From the NCBI GenBank assembly GCA_958439775.1, contig CAUBWQ010000002.1:1-19550 (forward strand): a stretch of DNA of 19,550 nt. Direction: 5' to 3'. The notes below the pieces were generated by a model. It had not been told where the DNA came from, ran no database searches, and saw nothing but the letters and a program-made list of their open reading frames with translations. Below are positions 12,894 through 19,215 of the stretch, piece by piece; position 1 is the stretch's first letter, and every line of letters begins with the position of its first letter. This stretch comes from an uncultured Collinsella sp. (lineage in GTDB: Bacteria > Actinomycetota > Coriobacteriia > Coriobacteriales > Coriobacteriaceae). The position numbers were made by a program, and so were the translations under genes.

Positions 12894-13614
12894 CCGCAAC
12901 TATTCCGTCATCACCAACTTCGGGTGCCACTACCAGTGCCCGTACTGCATCACGAAGCAGACCGGTATGAGGCTTCCGGAGACTGACACCCTCGAGGTGA
13001 CGAATACCGTTCTCCAGCTCATCGACGAGGATGAGATCGACTTCCTCAGCTTCAGCGGGGGCGGCGACCCCATGCACGGCATCTTGGACAACGGCAGGCC
13101 GACGCAGCACGCCGCATGGTACTCCCTGCTCCAGGCGGTCTGCCAAGACCACGACATCAAGACCGAGATGCACACGAGCGCGACGACCCTCTACAGCTAC
13201 ATGCTGGATCGTCGCATCGTCTCCCTCCTCACGAAGTTCGACCGCCTGGTCTACCATTGCAAGACTGTCGACGACCTCCTGCGCGTCGATTCGACGTTCG
13301 CTCTGAAGTACCGCTATTTCATGACGCCGATCCGCGCCGTATTCGTGGTGACGCCCGGCACCAACGCGACTCTCGTCGACGCGATAGAGCGGACGTTCCA
13401 CAACTGCCCCAGCATCGGCGAACTGACCTTCCGCCAGATGGTCGACGGCAACTTCGTCCCTGATGGGACGCTCCGTGATTACCTGCTCGATGGGCACCGC
13501 GAGGGCCGCTGGCACTACACGGAGCAGGGCGACTACAACCGCTACATCGTCAACGACAAAGTGTATGACCGCTTCGAGGACATCGCCCTCGCCTACAGCC
13601 GACAGGAGGACTGA
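12886..13614 (+). CDS. Small radical SAM enzyme
   Basis: 242 aa from ATG 12886, overlapping the previous gene. The N-terminal CHYQCPYC (Cys 14, 18, 21) is the CxxxCxxC iron-sulfur motif of radical SAM proteins. SFSGGGDPMH (about 55-64) matches the GGE-type SAM-binding motif, and the following helices and strands fit a partial TIM barrel. The C-terminus lacks extra Cys clusters, so there is no obvious auxiliary cluster. The substrate is unknown: nucleotide, base or peptide modification are possible, and no queuosine or anaerobic ribonucleotide reductase partner is in the window. Confidence 0.85.
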   Translation: MPNRNYSVITNFGCHYQCPYCITKQTGMRLPETDTLEVTNTVLQLIDEDEIDFLSFSGGGDPMHGILDNGRPTQHAAWYSLLQAVCQDHDIKTEMHTSATTLYSYMLDRRIVSLLTKFDRLVYHCKTVDDLLRVDSTFALKYRYFMTPIRAVFVVTPGTNATLVDAIERTFHNCPSIGELTFRQMVDGNFVPDGTLRDYLLDGHREGRWHYTEQGDYNRYIVNDKVYDRFEDIALAYSRQED

Positions 13615-13838
13615 TGGACAACGAGGAGATTGCCGCCAAGGCGCGGCTCGCCGCCGACTTCATGAACGACCTGAGTGGACGCATCGAGGCCCGCGAGGAC
13701 TGGATTACGTCCCTGCACCTTGAGAGCGATTTTCATATCCCAGCGAGCCTCAGCAAGACGCGCCTGCTCGAGGCGATCCGCATGGAGCGCTCGATGCTGC
13801 TCGAGCTTTACAAGATGGTGGAGGTAGATGACAGGTGA
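13614..13838 (+). CDS. Small helical hypothetical protein
   Basis: 74 aa, almost entirely helical and charged (EEIAAKARLAADFMNDLS, LLEAIRMERSMLLELYKMVE). ATG 13614 overlaps the radical SAM stop, and its own end overlaps the next GTG. No domain recognised; it could be an adaptor or dimerising accessory protein. Confidence 0.65.
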   Translation: MDNEEIAAKARLAADFMNDLSGRIEAREDWITSLHLESDFHIPASLSKTRLLEAIRMERSMLLELYKMVEVDDR

Positions 13839-14179
13839 TTACCGATAAAGAGCGTCGCGAGGTGGCAAATAAGTTGCGGGAGCGCACCAAACATAAGCTA
13901 GTCAAAGGCGAGAGTATGCAACATATGTTCAGTGAGACTCTCGGTGTGTACCGTACGTATGACTACGGAGCATTTGGCCTGGTCAAGGAGTCCGAGACGT
14001 GGAAGAACATCGTCAACCTCCTTGCCGATCTTATCGACCGCCCGACCACCACGCGCCACGGCAAGTTCAAGACCAAGTACGGTAGGGAAACCCCGTGCTG
14101 CGAGGTCTGCGGCTACTCAATCGGCGACATGCGGTCGAACCATTGTCCTAAGGGCGGGGCGGCGATTGTCGATGATTAG
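13835..14179 (+). CDS. Hypothetical protein with C-terminal zinc ribbon
   Basis: 114 aa from GTG 13835, overlapping the previous TGA. It opens with ITDKERREVANKLRERT, a motif echoed by the next protein, and contains ETWKNIVNLLADLIDRP. It ends with CCEVCGYSIGDMRSNHC, a probable zinc ribbon. Likely a phage-specific regulator or adaptor; function unknown. Confidence 0.68.
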   Translation: MITDKERREVANKLRERTKHKLVKGESMQHMFSETLGVYRTYDYGAFGLVKESETWKNIVNLLADLIDRPTTTRHGKFKTKYGRETPCCEVCGYSIGDMRSNHCPKGGAAIVDD

Positions 14180-14624
14180 CGAACGCGAACGTCGCGACAT
14201 CATCGCGGCCCTCAAGAGCATCATCTTCCTCGAGGATGACGAGACTGGTGAGGAGTACTGCGAAGTCGGCGACATCCTCGACGCCCTCGACGTTCACCCC
14301 GAGCTTGGCGAGTACCTCTACCACGACGACGTGGAGCGCCTGGTCGATATTGTCGACGCTAAGTGGAGCCATGGGTTCGTCCCAACGCTCAAGTCGTCCG
14401 TCAGAGCGCACAGGTACAGGCTCAACGCGAAGGCGCTGAAAATCTGGATGATCGAGAACGACGTGACGTGCAAACGCTTGGGCGAGATGCTCGGAGTCTC
14501 ATCCATGACCCTCGGCAATTGGATTAACAAGGGAATCGAGCCTCGCGTAGGCGCTGTCCTTGCGCTAGCTGACGTCACGGGAATGGACATATACGACTTT
14601 ATGGAGGTTGCCGATGAATTCTGA
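14172..14624 (+). CDS. Two-part HTH regulator
   Basis: 150 aa from ATG 14172. The N-terminus ISERERRDIIAALKSIIFLE resembles the start of the preceding protein. An acidic middle region leads to a C-terminal XRE-type HTH (about 95-125, VTCKRLGEMLGVSSMTLGNW) with RVGAVLALADVTGMDIYDFM. It may combine an early-protein adaptor and a DNA-binding domain. The end overlaps the next start by 11 bases. Confidence 0.72.
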   Translation: MISERERRDIIAALKSIIFLEDDETGEEYCEVGDILDALDVHPELGEYLYHDDVERLVDIVDAKWSHGFVPTLKSSVRAHRYRLNAKALKIWMIENDVTCKRLGEMLGVSSMTLGNWINKGIEPRVGAVLALADVTGMDIYDFMEVADEF

Positions 14625-14985
14625 TGCCATCAAGGAGGTTGCCAGCCAGCTCGGAGTCGGTGCCGACTACCTGCTCGCGCACCTGTCCGAGTTTGCCCCG
14701 AAGTGGGCGGCCATGCAGGTCGCAAAGAGCGGGGTCGAGTGCGTGCTTATGGTTATCACGCTCGTTGTTTCGGCGTATTTGCTTGTAAAGGCGACGAGGT
14801 CGTATAGCGAGAGCGGTCTTGATTACAACAAGGAGAACGCGTCCCTCGCGATGATGCTGGTGTTTGGCACCGTCGCACTCTGCGCTTTCATTTTTCTCGC
14901 CATCTCGGCAACCAACGTCGCGACGCACGTCGCGTCTCCCGAGGCCGCCATGGTAAACGACGTGCTGAAGGCGATGAAGGACTGA
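14614..14985 (+). CDS. Two-pass membrane protein
   Basis: 123 aa from ATG 14614, with GGAGG upstream. Two hydrophobic segments are visible: CVLMVITLVVSAYLLV (about 46-61) and LAMMLVFGTVALCAFIFLAI (about 77-96). The N-terminus is soluble and helical. The size and layout would fit a holin-like or membrane-anchored accessory protein, but its location in the early region makes holin doubtful. Confidence 0.65.
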   Translation: MNSDAIKEVASQLGVGADYLLAHLSEFAPKWAAMQVAKSGVECVLMVITLVVSAYLLVKATRSYSESGLDYNKENASLAMMLVFGTVALCAFIFLAISATNVATHVASPEAAMVNDVLKAMKD

Positions 14986-15008
14986 CATGCAACTGGGTGA
15001 AAACTAGA

Positions 15009-15027
15009 TTTTATTGATAGGGGGTAA
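15009..15027 (+). repeat. TTTTATTGATA element, copy 1
   Basis: TTTTATTGATAGGGGGTA lies just ahead of the replication gene and contributes its ribosome-binding G-run. A near-identical 18-mer (one mismatch) is at 17869-17886. It may be a shared expression signal or the edge of a mobile replication cassette. Confidence 0.4.
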
Positions 15028-15030
15028 GGC

Positions 15031-15825
15031 ATGGCGGAGAGGCGAATGTTCTCGAAGTCCATCGTCGAGTCCGACTCGTTCATGGACATGCCGTGCTCGG
15101 CGCAGTCGCTGTACCTCCACCTCGGCATGGCGGCGGACGACTGGGGGTTCATCAACAACCCCAGGGCCGTCCGCCGCATGTGCGGAGCCTCGGAGGACGA
15201 CCTGCGACTGCTGGCGTCGAAGAAGTTCATCCTGGAGTTCCCGTCGGGCGCTGCTGTCATCAAGGCGTGGTGTATCAACAACTACGTCCCAGCGGACCGC
15301 CGGCACGCGACTCGGTACCAAGAAGAGTTAGCCATGTGCTACATTGACGAGAACAAGTCGTACACTTTGCGCGACACCGGCGTCCGACCTGCGGATATGT
15401 TCACTTCGCCGAAGCCTGTATACAAATTGTATACAGAGGATAGGTTAGGTAAGGATAGGTTAGGAGAGGGTAGTAGCTCCTCTAGGGTTGATACTCAACC
15501 TGATCCCGAACGTATTCCCGCGTCCGCGGGGCCGGGCGGCGATGCCGCCGCGGCGAGCGCCAAGGGGAAGCCGAAACCGCAGAAGCACAGGCACGGCGAG
15601 AACCGCAACGTCCTGCTCACCGACGGCGAGCTTGCCAAGCTCAAGGAGCGCTTCCCAGATTGGTCCGAGCGCATCGACAACCTGAGCTGGTACCTGTCGT
15701 CCACGGGCAAGTCGTACAAGTCGCACTACAGCACCATCCTCAACTGGGCGAGGCGCGACGGCAGCAAGACCGGGCCGGCCCGCATGGACAGCGCGGTTCT
15801 CAGCGCACTGGACTCGGTGATGTGA
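15031..15825 (+). CDS. Phage replication initiator (replisome-organiser-like)
   Basis: 264 aa. The N-terminal domain (RRMFSKSIVESDSFMDMPCS, then YLHLGMAADDWGFINNP) is typical of phage replisome organisers that bind the origin. A low-complexity linker (about 125-195) is encoded by repeat-rich DNA. The C-terminal part (LTDGELAKLKERFPDWSERI followed by WYLSSTGKSYKSHYSTILNW) resembles the DnaD/DnaB2-like tail that contacts the helicase system. ATG 15031 follows GGGGGTAAGG. It is directly followed by the helicase loader, the usual phage pairing. Confidence 0.85.
   Translation: MAERRMFSKSIVESDSFMDMPCSAQSLYLHLGMAADDWGFINNPRAVRRMCGASEDDLRLLASKKFILEFPSGAAVIKAWCINNYVPADRRHATRYQEELAMCYIDENKSYTLRDTGVRPADMFTSPKPVYKLYTEDRLGKDRLGEGSSSSRVDTQPDPERIPASAGPGGDAAAASAKGKPKPQKHRHGENRNVLLTDGELAKLKERFPDWSERIDNLSWYLSSTGKSYKSHYSTILNWARRDGSKTGPARMDSAVLSALDSVM
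15417..15464 (+). repeat. Origin-like inverted repeat plus two iterons
   Basis: Inside the replication gene, TGTATAC (15417-15423) and GTATACA (15429-15435) form a perfect inverted repeat around AAATT. Immediately after it AGGATAGGTTAGG occurs twice (15437-15449 and 15452-15464) with a 15-bp period. Phages commonly carry their origin within the initiator gene, in the linker-coding part. This placement and the AT-rich look fit that rule. Confidence 0.6.
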
Positions 15826-15826
15826 C

Positions 15827-16510
15827 GTGGACGTCGAGATGTGCCCCAAGTGCGGCCACCCCGTCGAGCGCGTCGTATACGACGGGACCCGCCCGGTGAA
15901 GGTCCCGGTGAAATGCCGTTGCGCCTCGCTGGAGGCCCGTGCCGAGACGGCGTTCGTCGCCCCGGAGATGCGCCTGATGGACTTCGCCCACGACGACGGG
16001 AAGTACGGCGGCGACCTCGTCGACAAGTGCCGCAGGTACGCCGCCACGCTGCCGGCCCAGAGGAACGGGCTGCTCCTGTTCGGACCGCCCGACAGCGGCA
16101 AGACGTTCCTCGCCTGCTGCATCGCCAACGAGGCGCTCGATCGCGGGATGCGCGTCGTTTGCCGCTCGATGCCGTGGGTGCTGAGCCGCAGGTACGACGA
16201 GGTTCCGACGGCCGTCCGCCTGCTCACCGACGCGGAGCTGCTGGTCCTCGACGACCTCGGGGCCGAGCGCACCAGCAGCTTCGGCAAGGAGACGGTCTAC
16301 AGCATCGTCGACATGCGCTACCAGCTGCACCGACCGACCATCGTCACGAGCAACCTCACGAGGGAGCAGCTGGCGGGGGAGGGCGACGTGGCCGACAGGC
16401 GCACGTACAACCGCATCCTCGGCATGTGCCGCCCGCTCAAGGTCGACACGGGAAGGCACCGCATGACCCGCGACGTGTACGCCGAGATGGACAAGTCGTT
16501 CGGGTGGTGA
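15827..16510 (+). CDS. DnaC-like helicase loader (AAA+ ATPase)
   Basis: 227 aa from GTG 15827. An N-terminal Cys motif (CPKCGHP, CRC) probably binds zinc. The Walker A motif is GPPDSGKT (86-93), Walker B is LLVLDDLGAE, and the sensor region is TIVTSNLTREQL, followed by an Arg-finger-like RRTYNRILGMC. The family loads the replicative helicase onto the origin. The gene lies one base after the initiator gene's stop. It ends just before the hexamer repeat array. Confidence 0.92.
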   Translation: MDVEMCPKCGHPVERVVYDGTRPVKVPVKCRCASLEARAETAFVAPEMRLMDFAHDDGKYGGDLVDKCRRYAATLPAQRNGLLLFGPPDSGKTFLACCIANEALDRGMRVVCRSMPWVLSRRYDEVPTAVRLLTDAELLVLDDLGAERTSSFGKETVYSIVDMRYQLHRPTIVTSNLTREQLAGEGDVADRRTYNRILGMCRPLKVDTGRHRMTRDVYAEMDKSFGW

Positions 16511-16518
16511 GGCGGGGA

Positions 16519-16548
16519 CCGGGGGCCGGAACCGAAATCGGCCCCCGG
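16519..16548 (+). other. Strong 10-bp hairpin after helicase loader
   Basis: CCGGGGGCCG (16519-16528) pairs perfectly with CGGCCCCCGG (16539-16548) across a 10-nt loop that contains the first CGAAAT unit. There is no T-run, so an intrinsic terminator is unlikely. It may pause transcription, protect the mRNA end, or be part of an origin. Confidence 0.55.
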
Positions 16549-16552
16549 AACC

Positions 16553-16652
16553 GAAATCGAAATCGGAAATCAAAATCGGAAAATGGAATTGAAATCGAAA
16601 TCGAAATCAAAATCACAATTTGAAAATCGAAATCAAAATTGAAATCGAAATC
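16553..16652 (+). repeat. AT-rich CGAAAT hexamer array
   Basis: About 100 bases built from roughly 16 imperfect copies of a 6-nt unit, CGAAAT with variants CAAAAT, GGAATT and TGAAAAT. It is the most AT-rich part of a GC-rich region and follows the helicase-loader gene. Plausible roles are DNA-unwinding element or iterons of a replication origin. Reading frames across it give only Glu-Ile or Lys-Ser repeats and are not genes. Confidence 0.8.
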
Positions 16653-16671
16653 GCGCACTGCGCCTGAGTTG

Positions 16672-16795
16672 GAAATGCCGCCTGAAGGCCATGAGATTAG
16701 ATTTGCGGGGCGCTGCGGGCCTTGGACCAGTCGGTTGCAGGGCGATGCGTGTAAGTGCCCCGAGAATAGCGTCTCGTCGCCCCAGGCGGCATTTC
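16672..16795 (+). ncRNA. Compact structured RNA/DNA element, 124 nt
   Basis: A 13-bp perfect closing helix (16672-16684/16783-16795) encloses AAGGCC/GGCCTT (16685-16690/16718-16723), stacked directly on it, and GGGCGA/TCGCCC (16740-16745/16777-16782), also directly adjoining. CGAGA/TCTCG (16761-16765/16772-16776) continues the second arm without a gap. The flush junctions suggest a folded multi-way RNA, but a cruciform DNA element such as an origin or priming signal would show the same pairing. I recognise no known riboswitch motif. Confidence 0.55.
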
Positions 16796-16840
16796 GCGTG
16801 GTAGGATATGCCGCAGCACATTGACAGAAGAAGGAGGGCC

Positions 16841-17068
16841 ATGGCCTGCATCACACCGCTCTCGCCGGTGAAGGACCCCAGCTCCGGGGCTAAGCTGAAG
16901 GCGAGGATGAGGGAGACGGGAACCACCGTCGCCGAGCTGTCCGAGAGGACGGGAATCTCCACGAGGACCATCACCGCGCTGAGGAGCGGGGCGAGCGCCG
17001 GTAACTTCGCGACGTGGCGTGCCATCGCACGGGCCATGCGCTGCGGCATCGAGGAGGTGGCCGGATGA
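16841..17068 (+). CDS. XRE-family HTH protein
   Basis: 75 aa from ATG 16841, preceded by AAGGAGG (16831-16837). An upstream in-frame ATG lacks such a site. The HTH is at about residues 29-50 (TTVAELSERTGISTRTITAL), with a following AIARAMRCGIEEVAG helix. Small single-domain regulator expressed after the replication region. The end overlaps the next gene (ATGA). Confidence 0.82.
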   Translation: MACITPLSPVKDPSSGAKLKARMRETGTTVAELSERTGISTRTITALRSGASAGNFATWRAIARAMRCGIEEVAG

Positions 17069-17307
17069 CGCCCGAGCAGGAGGCCGAGCTGGGACGCGGC
17101 ATCTACGACCGCGAGAAGGTCCACGCGCTCATCTCTGCGTTCGCGGACTCGGCGGTCGATCTGGGCGCGAACTTCCTCGAGGTGGCAGAGGCGGCGCAAG
17201 CCGTCGGGACATCGGCGATGGCCGCGATAGCGGCGCAGGCGGCGATGGCAGACCGCGCCGATGCCGCCGCCGACGGGGAGGGCGCGGACGAGCCGCCTGA
17301 GCGCTGA
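17065..17307 (+). CDS. Small alanine-rich helical protein
   Basis: 80 aa from ATG 17065, overlapping the upstream TGA. It is mainly helical with an Ala-rich middle (TSAMAAIAAQAAMADRADAA) and an acidic end. No domain recognised. It is the last rightward gene before a strong terminator. Confidence 0.6.
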   Translation: MTPEQEAELGRGIYDREKVHALISAFADSAVDLGANFLEVAEAAQAVGTSAMAAIAAQAAMADRADAAADGEGADEPPER

Positions 17308-17423
17308 CGCTTTCCGCTGCGCGGCGCGGCGCGGCGTGCGCTGCGCGTTTCCGCAGGCCGCACGCGCTTTTTGGGTGGCCGTGCGCGTATTATATCCACT
17401 TTTTCGGAACCGGCCGAAAAAAC

Positions 17424-17467
17424 GCGACCCCGCCGATAATATGGTCTCGGCGGGGTCGCATATTTTT
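17424..17467 (+). terminator. Rho-independent terminator of early operon
   Basis: GCGACCCCGCCGA (17424-17436) pairs with TCGGCGGGGTCGC (17447-17459), 13 bp with a 10-nt loop, followed by ATATTTTT. It is well placed to end the long rightward transcript. An A-run before the stem (17417-17422) could allow weak function on the other strand. Confidence 0.9.
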
Positions 17468-17831
17468 CCGGCGTGCATAAAACTGCCGGCATGGCCTTTG
17501 ACCCGCGGAAACGCCACCAGGGGCCACCAGATAGGCTTACACGGCCCGCTATCGCGTCGTGGCGGTACTCGGTAGCGCCGGCCAAAAAACGGCCCTAAAA
17601 TAGGCATTAGAGCGGCCCAGACGGCTATATACGGCCGTGGCCGTAGGCCTATATCGTCCGAGAGGCCGGCAGCCGTCGAGCGCCTGCGTTTGTGTGCGAG
17701 GCGTGGCCGGGGGGCCGCCTGGATCGTCCTACGATCTCCAGGACGACGACCAGGACGACACGCGGCCGCCCGGAGCGCCCAGGACGACGGCCGCGCGGGC
17801 TGATCTGGCGGCCCTAGAGCGGCAACAAAAA

Positions 17832-17865
17832 ACGCCCGGCACCGGTTAGGGTGTCGGGCGTTTTC
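17832..17865 (+). terminator. Bidirectional-type terminator
   Basis: ACGCCCGGCACC (17832-17843) pairs with GGTGTCGGGCGT (17850-17861), one G-U pair, followed by TTTT; an A-run precedes the stem (17826-17832). It could stop rightward readthrough and also end the leftward group that reaches 17890. Confidence 0.85.
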
Positions 17866-17868
17866 TCG

Positions 17869-17886
17869 TTTTATTGATATGGGGTA
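17869..17886 (+). repeat. TTTTATTGATA element, copy 2
   Basis: TTTTATTGATATGGGGTA, one mismatch from the element at 15009-15026. It abuts the terminator T-tract. Unlike copy 1, it does not precede a rightward gene. Confidence 0.4.
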
Positions 17887-17889
17887 GCA

Positions 17890-18039
17890 CTAGCCGCCAA
17901 GCAGGATATTTAGGATAGCGATAATAATTGCTATGGCTGCAATGATCATGAATAGCGTAAACGGCAGTATGACAGGCTCCAGCAGTAGGCGTATTAGTGA
18001 CCATATGAACTCGGCGTTTGCGTCGGCGTAGGCAGGCAT
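17890..18039 (-). CDS. 49-aa membrane miniprotein
   Basis: Reads from ATG (18037-18039) to TAG on the minus strand: a polar start MPAYADANAEFIWS, then a long hydrophobic part (LPFTLFMIIAAIAIIIAILN), one transmembrane helix with a preceding amphipathic segment. GGAG lies 10 bases before the ATG. ATA and CTA codons are common, unlike the early operon. It could be a holin-like or membrane regulatory peptide; no family recognised. Confidence 0.6.
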   Translation of the reverse strand: MPAYADANAEFIWSLIRLLLEPVILPFTLFMIIAAIAIIIAILNILLGG

Positions 18040-18061
18040 GGTTGCATCAACTCCAGACTAT

Positions 18062-18084
18062 GGCGGCCGCTCAAGGCGGCCGCC
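18062..18084 (-). other. GC-rich intergenic hairpin
   Basis: GGCGGCCGC pairs perfectly with GCGGCCGCC across a 5-nt loop, right after the stop of the leftward gene at 18087. No U-run follows on either strand. A similar hairpin at 19188-19208 holds the same position after another leftward stop. Confidence 0.5.
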
Positions 18085-18086
18085 GG

Positions 18087-18245
18087 TTAGTCGTAATAGC
18101 AGATTATATTGTCTCGCCGGCTCGTCTGCACGACGACGGCCACGGCCAGAACGACGACGGCCAAGGCCAGCGCGGCCACGGCCCGCCGGCTCACGTGCGC
18201 CGGCTGATTAAGCCACCGGCGCACGGCTACGGCCAGGCTAGCCAC
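18087..18245 (-). CDS. 52-aa membrane protein
   Basis: Chosen start GTG (18243-18245) overlaps the amidotransferase stop by 8 bases. The frame stays open much further upstream, but that part is a shadow of the amidotransferase gene. The protein has a basic first part (VRRWLNQPAHVSRRA) and one strong hydrophobic helix (ALALAVVVLAVAVVV), then a basic tail. Probably a single-pass inner-membrane protein. No family recognised. Confidence 0.5.
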   Translation of the reverse strand: MASLAVAVRRWLNQPAHVSRRAVAALALAVVVLAVAVVVQTSRRDNIICYYD

Positions 18246-19143
18246 GATTGCCGCCCAGGCGTTTAAGGTCGTCGTCCGTAGCGCAGTACGGTATTGATCC
18301 GCAGCGTGCACAGTGGTACCGGCACTCGGTATACTCCTCGCAGAACTCGCGGCAGTTGTTCCAGCCGTAGTACTCCTCAAATACGTCGCTAACTGTATAC
18401 GTCTCGTCGGCATACCGGACGGCCGCCGCCGTGGGCTGATCGTCCCACAGCGCAGGCTGCTCCAGGTCGTCGAGGTCTTCCCAGTCCGGCCAGCGGTCCG
18501 GGTTATCCCAGCCGTACGCATATGATCCGCAGCGGTATACCGGCTCGAACGGCCGCCAGCTGTCGTTGCTCGCGTGTATGCCCGGTTGCACGTCCTCCCA
18601 GCCGGCACCGGTTAGGCGCACGTTACCGTGGCCGTCCATGATCGCCAGGCGTGAGCCCTGCGATGAGTCGCGCAGCATGTCGGCTGCCAGGCGCGACACT
18701 GCCAGGCCGCCGCACCGGCGTACCTCGGCATCATTGGCAAGGTATAGGGCAACGTCGCGAACGTATGCAACGGTATCGCTAACGCCGGGCTTTACGGCCG
18801 CCTGGTAGTCACGTAAAACGCCGTTATGCGCCACGGCTAGCGGTACGCTTGAATTGGTGGCGCGGATCATATCCAGGCTATCGACGACCGGGAACGGGTG
18901 AGTTAGTCCGGGCGTGTTGCCGCCACCGGTTCCAATACGCATATGCAGCACCAGGGGCACGTCCTCGGGAACGTCGGCGATAGCGTCCAGGTAGGTATCC
19001 AGGTTCATAAAGCCCTTGCGGATCTGTACAAGGCCGCCGTCCGGGTACATAAGTCCAGCGCCGTCCGGGTTTGCGTAGAAACACTCTTCGATAATCGAGG
19101 TAGCAGGGCGAACGCCGGCGGCACACGATAGGATAATGCACAT
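18238..19143 (-). CDS. Class II glutamine amidotransferase-like protein
   Basis: 301 aa. It begins Met-Cys-Ile-Ile, giving the Cys2 nucleophile of Ntn-type class II glutamine amidotransferases. HMRIGTGGGN and HPFPV in place of the RWATHG region, and VPLAVAHNGVLRDY with the conserved HNG, support glutaminase chemistry (ammonia release from glutamine). The C-terminal third has a Cys cluster (CREFCEEYTECRYHCARCGS) that may bind zinc. The downstream transferase half of the large metabolic enzymes is absent, so another protein must use the ammonia, probably the amidoligase-like neighbour. Confidence 0.85.
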   Translation of the reverse strand: MCIILSCAAGVRPATSIIEECFYANPDGAGLMYPDGGLVQIRKGFMNLDTYLDAIADVPEDVPLVLHMRIGTGGGNTPGLTHPFPVVDSLDMIRATNSSVPLAVAHNGVLRDYQAAVKPGVSDTVAYVRDVALYLANDAEVRRCGGLAVSRLAADMLRDSSQGSRLAIMDGHGNVRLTGAGWEDVQPGIHASNDSWRPFEPVYRCGSYAYGWDNPDRWPDWEDLDDLEQPALWDDQPTAAAVRYADETYTVSDVFEEYYGWNNCREFCEEYTECRYHCARCGSIPYCATDDDLKRLGGNRG

Positions 19144-19161
19144 AATTGAGCACCTAACTAT

Positions 19162-19183
19162 TTGATTTGGTTATTGATTTGGT
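19162..19183. repeat. Tandem TTGATTTGGT repeat before amidotransferase
   Basis: TTGATTTGGT occurs at 19162-19171 and 19174-19183 (12-bp period), 20-40 bases ahead of the leftward amidotransferase start. It could be a regulator-binding site, but the role is unknown. Confidence 0.45.
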
Positions 19184-19187
19184 GATA

Positions 19188-19208
19188 GCGCCGGCCGTGA
19201 GCCGGCGC
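19188..19208 (-). other. GC-rich intergenic hairpin
   Basis: GCGCCGGC pairs with GCCGGCGC across a 5-nt loop, directly after the stop of the amidoligase-like gene. It could separate expression of that gene from the amidotransferase. No U-run. Confidence 0.5.
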
Positions 19209-19215
19209 GGATCGT

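Larger units (their letters stand above)
17308..17889. other. Gene-poor stretch between early and leftward genes
   Basis: No credible coding sequence. It holds two intrinsic terminators (17424-17467 and 17832-17865) and an 8-bp hairpin TTTTTCGG/CCGAAAAA (17400-17407/17414-17421). CAGGACGAC occurs three times (17739, 17751, 17780) next to GATCGT/ACGATC (17722-17736), and there are many GGCC-containing palindromes. TATTAT at 17388-17393 could be a -10 but lacks a good -35. The junction between two transcription units is the safest reading. Confidence 0.6.

Noticed and set aside
16553..16652. CRISPR array
   Set aside because: The unit is only 6 nt with no spacers and no cas genes.
16437..16658. 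Frames giving Asp-Phe or Glu-Ile repeats across the hexamer array
   Set aside because: These follow from the 6-nt repeat and have no start signals; the array is not coding.
16633..17607. 324-codon frame on the minus strand
   Set aside because: It crosses the structured element, two well-supported plus-strand genes and a terminator; no family and no start signal.
17637..17849. 70-codon frame on the plus strand
   Set aside because: GTG start without a ribosome site, low-complexity composition, and it runs into a terminator stem.
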